Shown: positions 59,013 through 64,000 of the stretch, piece by piece | Layout of the letters: each line of letters starts with the position of its first letter | How positions within the stretch are numbered: the first letter of the stretch is position 1 | Assembly: GCF_021917145.1 (NCBI RefSeq) | Contig: NC_061063.1 | Location: forward strand, 3,261,971-3,325,970 | DNA from: Hypomesus transpacificus | Taxonomy: Eukaryota; Chordata; Actinopteri; Osmeriformes; Osmeridae | DNA length: 64,000 bases | Reading direction: 5' to 3' | The notes under the pieces: generated by a model | The model's database searches: none | What the model was told of the DNA's origin: nothing | Seen by the model: only the letters and a program-made list of their open reading frames with translations | Made by a program: the position numbers and the translations under genes

Positions 59013-61257
59013 ATGAGTAACACTGTAAGTGAATATTAATTATATTCTTATTAGTGCTTTAGGTGTTTACACAGGTTTTGTTTTAATTGTTAAATGTTGG
59101 TTCAGATGCTGAGATGTTTATTTATGTTATTATAGGGACAGGATCGTTTAGAAAGGTAAGTATCTTCATTTTGAATAAAAAATATTAAAAACTTAACTGT
59201 CAATAGTTTTTGGTGTCAGTTTGACTGGCATGAATCATTTTAAAATGTGCTAAATTATAATTGTTCATAATCTTTCTACAAAAATTGATTAATAGCGTAA
59301 GTTTGTGCTAATGCTAACATGGCTAACAACAAGGTTATTGTTTTGAATATATTGTGTATTTTTCCGTAACGTTGTTTTTGATTGTTTGTTGCTTTTTTAA
59401 TGCATTTAGGCAAATAAAATATGGGGAAAGAACTCTAAAAAATGATAACAATTTGAAGTTATCAGGAACACTATTCATAATAAATCTCATACAACTCTGG
59501 AGGGATAATCAAAACATAAAACTCAACGTAGAGGAGGTATGCCTGATTTTATTATGTGTCGCATAAGCATGTTGGTGAATGTGTTGAATTTGTGTAGGTT
59601 AGAGTTGAGTTGGGTTTGTGGGCACTGATTTCAAACTAAGTCCGACAAAACCATAACTTAATAAAGCGGGTTTCTGTACTGTAGAAACAAAGCCTGTTGC
59701 TGTCTTAAAAAACTTAAATCCCACCATTTGATTCCAAGGGCACCAACTCCTATGACCCGACTGTTGCAATTGAATCCCTGTAATTTATGGAAACGGCCTG
59801 CTAGCTAGCTGTTTTTAGCCTATCTGTGACAATGTTGCCCACTGTAGGTTCAACCATTACACAGATATTCCAGTCTGCATCACTACACGTGACTTGCATA
59901 AAATAGGCTATCGATCTAATATTAATAGTCCTCTTTCTTGATAAGATGCTGCATGGCATCTTTTTCTTAGGTCACATTCATGAAAAAAAAATTCTGCCAG
60001 ACGACTTCATTACAACTGATGAAAATCGAACCACACTGAAGACACATTTACCATCTGCCTTCAAAATGTACAGTACAACGCCTCCCAAACAAACACCGTT
60101 TTCCAAACTTCTAGATGTGGTAAGTCCAGAATTTGTATGAAACTCAACCCACATTCACGCTGTATACTTAAACAAATAAATACATGTATATAAAAACATC
60201 TTAATGGAATATTGTTTGTAGATTGATGGAAAATCATTTATTCAATGTCATATTTACAGGCTATAACCTACAGTAAAATGTTGAAAAAGTATAGGAGTCT
60301 GGTACTAAGATGCATTGTAACCATTCCTAATAGGTTTGATGTTACTATAACAGCAGAGGTTTAAGACAGGGTTTACTGTGTGAGGAATATATCAAATTTA
60401 GAGTTGTCTAATAAACTGAAGTGTCAATAATTTTTTTTGTGATAAGTGACCGTATCTGTGAAGCAGGATAGCAAGTGATTGAATGTGTTGTTGAAACAAG
60501 AACATAATTGTCTAAGTACAGTATTGCATACTCTGTGGTCCAAAAGGGTGTAAATTGTGTTGTTTTGATGCAGGCTGTCAAAATTGGATACAAAGATGAA
60601 ACTGAAATCAGAACATTTGCTTGGACATTTCTTAGAAAACTGAACCCACCGTTTTCCCTAAAGGGTGAAACATTGGACTACCTCACTATGGAACCCAATG
60701 TAATTGCTGTCTGTTACATGGAGACCCAAGGGGAAGAACCCGTGAAACACTATGGTCCATCTCTGTCTTTCAGAAAAGACATTTCAAAGAATCTCATGAT
60801 TAACTGGTTGTGTCTTGAAGTATGGCATGAATATGTAGCATATGCAGTACTGTCACATCAATATGGGACACCTCATAGTATTAACTTTCCAGAAACTGTT
60901 CAATGCCAAGCTTTCATCAGAAAACAAAATATATATACTGGTGAACATGTCCCTAAAGATCCTTGTAGAAGATGTGGGGATCTCTTTTCTCTCCCTACAA
61001 CAGGACCAATAGTCAGCACTCCTTACGGAAACTGTGCTGAGACTGAATGCTACAGTAAACTTCTTAAGAGTGGGGACGCTATAAATGTTGTAGATAGCAT
61101 ACGGCAAGACCTTGAACGAGAAGGCAGAGAAAGGTACCATCAAGAATGGACAGATCTTCAGACTAAAGCCAAGAGGGACTATCAGAAAGGGTGGGATGTA
61201 ATAAGAAAAAGATGGGAAAAAGCTTCTGTTAGCTCCAAATATATGAATTTGCGTTAG
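59013..61257 (+). CDS. Unrecognised gene B with PCxxC and CAE deaminase-like motifs (338 residues, 5 exons)
   Basis: Exons 59013-59024 (only four codons), 59136-59155, 59410-59536, 59946-60119, 60574-61257. All junctions are GT-AG and in phase, giving 338 residues ending SKYMNLR. A second acceptor at 59971 would shift the frame, so the one at 59945 is used. I do not know this family. The N-terminal third is helical. Around residues 241-245 is PCRRC, followed about 20 residues later by TPYGNCAETECYSKLL (264 on). Each resembles a zinc-binding motif of cytidine deaminases (CAE and PCxxC), but deaminases have CAE first. It then has a Lys/Arg/Glu-rich helical tail (ERYHQEWTDLQTKAKRDYQK). Alternatives are a structural zinc knuckle or chance. 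The two tiny first exons are the weakest part. Confidence 0.65.
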
Positions 61258-62675
61258 ATTTAGTGGTAATAGTGGTTTTACATGAAACAATAATATATTA
61301 AAATAATATATTAAAGGTATAAAGAATGTTTGCGACTGTTTACAACTTTTACTGTGTATTTCAGGTCATGTAGTATTACGTTTGTAATATTTGTATGTAA
61401 TTGTGAGCACAAACCTTTCTTTGCTATTTGCAGAAATGGGAAATAGTATGTTTTGTACACCAGATAATGATTATAATATTGTTGAATAAGAAGACTTTAT
61501 ATTGTTTTTGTATTGTTTCATACATGCTAGCAACTATTTGATAGTTTGGTCAAATATGTAAAACTATGCTTTGGACTGAATGTACAACTTCTTCTCCACT
61601 GTTCTCTGTTCCTTTCCAACCACCCAAGAGAGACTGTACACACTGGACATGTTTACTGGTATGCTGTGTATTCTGTACACAATACCAATCTGTTCCTCCC
61701 AGTAATATTTGGGGATTGTGAAGTAAACAAAGATGTATCTGTAGGACATCATTGATACAAAAGTAGATAAAAGGTAGTGAAAGTATTTGGTAAATAGTGT
61801 GTGGTCTTAACTCTGGGGTGAGTGGGTTACAAAATATACTACTCAGAGAATCAGTAGTTAAAAGTAGTAGTTTTATTTTATACAGTCCCATTAATACTGC
61901 ACTTCTTGTCTTTATGTGAGTGATGATGTCGCATTGATGACGGTGTAAAATACTTTTTCCAAAGAACAATGAGTGCTTTGCTGTATCCAAGACACTCCTT
62001 TTGATGGTGACAAATTCCAACTTGGTTGGGGAGGAAAATACCATACCAGGTGTGCCAACAATGCATATATACCTGTGTTACAGGTTTCCACATGATCTAC
62101 TGTCTCAAAGAAAGATGGATTATGTATACAGCACATTTGGTCCATAGACCAGTTCAACTAAATGTCAACAATTTCTTTTTTATCAATCATGCTTATGTGT
62201 TCTTGATGCCAATCCAACAATAGCCTGATACCAGCAACTAAAATATAGGATTTTCATATTCTGGTCTACACACCTAACCCCTCTGTGATCGACCCTAGTC
62301 TCACACTGACACGTTTTTTAAAGAGCTCATCCTTCCCAAGTTCCTATAGCCAAACTATGAGCTCATATAGTAGATTACCATTTCAATTTGAGAGCTTTCT
62401 CAGAAGATTCCTTTCCTGAAACTATGGCAACATATGTCAACACGTTCTAGTCATTATCGGCGACCAGTCTACTGCCACAGGAATAGCACATGATGCAGAG
62501 ATGCACACTATGGACACTGAAACACCTTAACATGGCGTGACTTATCTTGCTTAGGTGGAGTTATAAAACCAACTGACTTCTGTGGTCATGAGTCTTATGT
62601 AAGCGATGCAACTAAACAGGTATGGTGGGTAAATTCAGATCACCATGCCAAGTTTCTGGTTCATACCACGTCAAT
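61258..62675. other. Gene B 3' flank and intergenic DNA
   Basis: AT-rich; ATTAAA-type signals near 61297-61315 may end the gene B transcript. Minus-strand open frames at 61550-62157 have no splice or family support. Nothing else is recognised. Confidence 0.4.
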
Positions 62676-64000
62676 CCGTGCGTGTCCACTACAGCAGAGC
62701 GGGCGGCGCGTCGGCGCCGGCTTCCAATTCATGTTCAAGGAAACTGGAAGTTGACGCTCCCACAATGCCCTACGCGAGCGTCAACGCCCGTTTTCACTGA
62801 AAATGAATTGGAAGCCGCCGCTCCGTGCCGCTCCGCGCCTGTGTAGTGGACACGTACAGTAAGACATCTAGCCATAGATATGTTTAAAGGCCTATAGGTA
62901 TATCTATGCATCTAGCCTTTATCTAGCCTCTACAAAGCGTTAACTATGTAACCATAGCTATGAATATAACGGTAAAATGATTCTGTTTACGTCACGCGAA
63001 CCTTGAGCACAGGCGACTGTTTGCCGAAGTATAAATGCAGCAGCCTGAGCGACACTTTTTTTTATTTCGTCGGCGACCATTTCAAAAGTGTCAGCGACAT
63101 AAGTAGGCTCAAGGCCTACGGCGGAGTCTAGAACGTCCGCACATGGCGGCCATCTTGCTACAGTCAATTCGCAAATTTATGAATAGAAAACCTCTCTTTT
63201 TTATATTTTACAAAGAATTTGAATTATACATTCAAACCATATTGAATTCCCTTAATAAGAAAGCTGTCAAAACAATGAATGTCTGTTGTCTTTATAAGGT
63301 TTTTGTATGATTTGTGCTATGCTGTACCCCCCTTGCATTCTTGTATGTGTTTGTATACTCAATAATTGATTGTATTTCCCGCGCTTATGCAATTATTATA
63401 AATTTTTATGAAAAAAAAACATGCATCGAGAGGCGGCTGACTTGAAGCAGTTTATGTCGGTTATAATTTGTGTCCAACTTGAGACAGCGCCAACACCACG
63501 TCATTGTGACGTATGTCGTCAAAGTACTGTGAAGGCGATTCGAGAGCTCTATGAAATTGTGTTATTGTGTGAAATAGGAAGAGCAGCCTAAGGTATATTC
63601 CTAATTCTGACTATAATTTTTGTATTCATAATTTTAATATTTTAAAATATATTTAATGGTAGCCTAAGGGAAAAGTTCAGAGGTAATGGTGTCTCTTTAT
63701 TATTTAGTTTAAATTACATCTTATTTCCTTAAACTCATGGTCAGCTATATAAAGTAGCCTATATGCATTTATGTTATCATACCATAAAGCAGTAAGTCGC
63801 TCTGGATAAGAGTGTCTGCTAAATGACTAAATGTAAATGTAAATGTAAGCAACATGGACCTTCACCATGTTAACCATTGCTTGAGGTGTTGCCTTAATAA
63901 ATTGTAAAATGTACTTTTGTATGTATATTTTTTTGTAGTGGTGTATGTAGTTGGTAAGTAAATGCATTGCTAGTGCTAGTGTGTGTGTGTGTGTGTGTGT
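62676..64000. repeat. Duplicated segment, copy 2 (runs off the window)
   Basis: Near-identical to 56843-58167 in the same orientation. It contains the same inner MITE, one foldback arm, the diverged piece of the second TIR element and the reversed SINE-like core. It is cut by the window end inside the (GT)n tract. Confidence 0.93.

Noticed and set aside
61550-62157. Three overlapping minus-strand frames up to 164 residues
   Set aside because: AT-rich flank of gene B, no plausible splice sites, no recognisable protein features, different frames overlapping each other.

Overview
The window is nuclear DNA from a ray-finned (teleost) fish. The genes are split by GT-AG introns, and the coding exons closely match vertebrate NSUN2, SRD5A1, TENT4A (PAPD7) and TRIO. 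Introns are short and full of CA/GT and CT/GA microsatellites, and fish interspersed repeats recur, including a SINE-like element with a TTTAGCAGACGCT core. Human NSUN2, SRD5A1 and TENT4A are also neighbours (5p15.31), and TRIO lies further along the same arm, so the block looks like conserved synteny. The species cannot be fixed from sequence alone.

Layout. At 445-2751 (+) there is a small 10-exon gene whose N-terminus carries a centrosomin CM1-like helix and whose 3' half holds a tandem duplication of an exon pair. 2.8-7.5 kb is mostly low-complexity DNA with one unassigned candidate exon. nsun2 runs on the minus strand (13127 down to 7493, 19 coding exons, 757 codons). It is head-to-head with srd5a1 (13737-15632, 5 exons, 265 codons) across about 600 bp with three evenly spaced inverted CCAAT boxes. 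The srd5a1 3' flank is a decayed tandem duplication. tent4a follows at 19057-29514 (13 exons), with a 3'UTR that probably reaches 32.57 kb.

A 100-base assembly gap lies at 34328-34427. After it comes only the C-terminal half of trio (35659-49424, 28 exons, about 1551 codons: end of PH1, SH3, second RhoGEF DH-PH, SH3, Ig, kinase). The N-terminal half is absent, which points to a scaffold join or missing sequence. Two trio introns start with GC instead of GT.

From 52 kb on is an AT-rich island with two short genes I do not recognise (54.2-55.6 kb and 59.0-61.3 kb). They are set among nested transposons: a hAT-type MITE with 8-bp target duplications, a second TIR element, long palindromes, a solo LTR with 5-bp target duplications, and a segment of at least 1.3 kb present twice almost unchanged. 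The second unknown gene carries a PCxxC motif and a YGNCAE motif like those of zinc cytidine deaminases, but in the opposite order. It is the best candidate here for something undescribed.

Functions. The four named genes are housekeeping or signalling genes: RNA m5C methylation, steroid 5-alpha reduction, mixed poly(A) tailing, and Rac/Rho exchange with a kinase domain. They share no pathway; the shared promoter of nsun2 and srd5a1 is the only visible regulatory link. All gene models were assembled by hand from splice sites, reading phase and similarity to remembered families; no alignment or transcript data were available.
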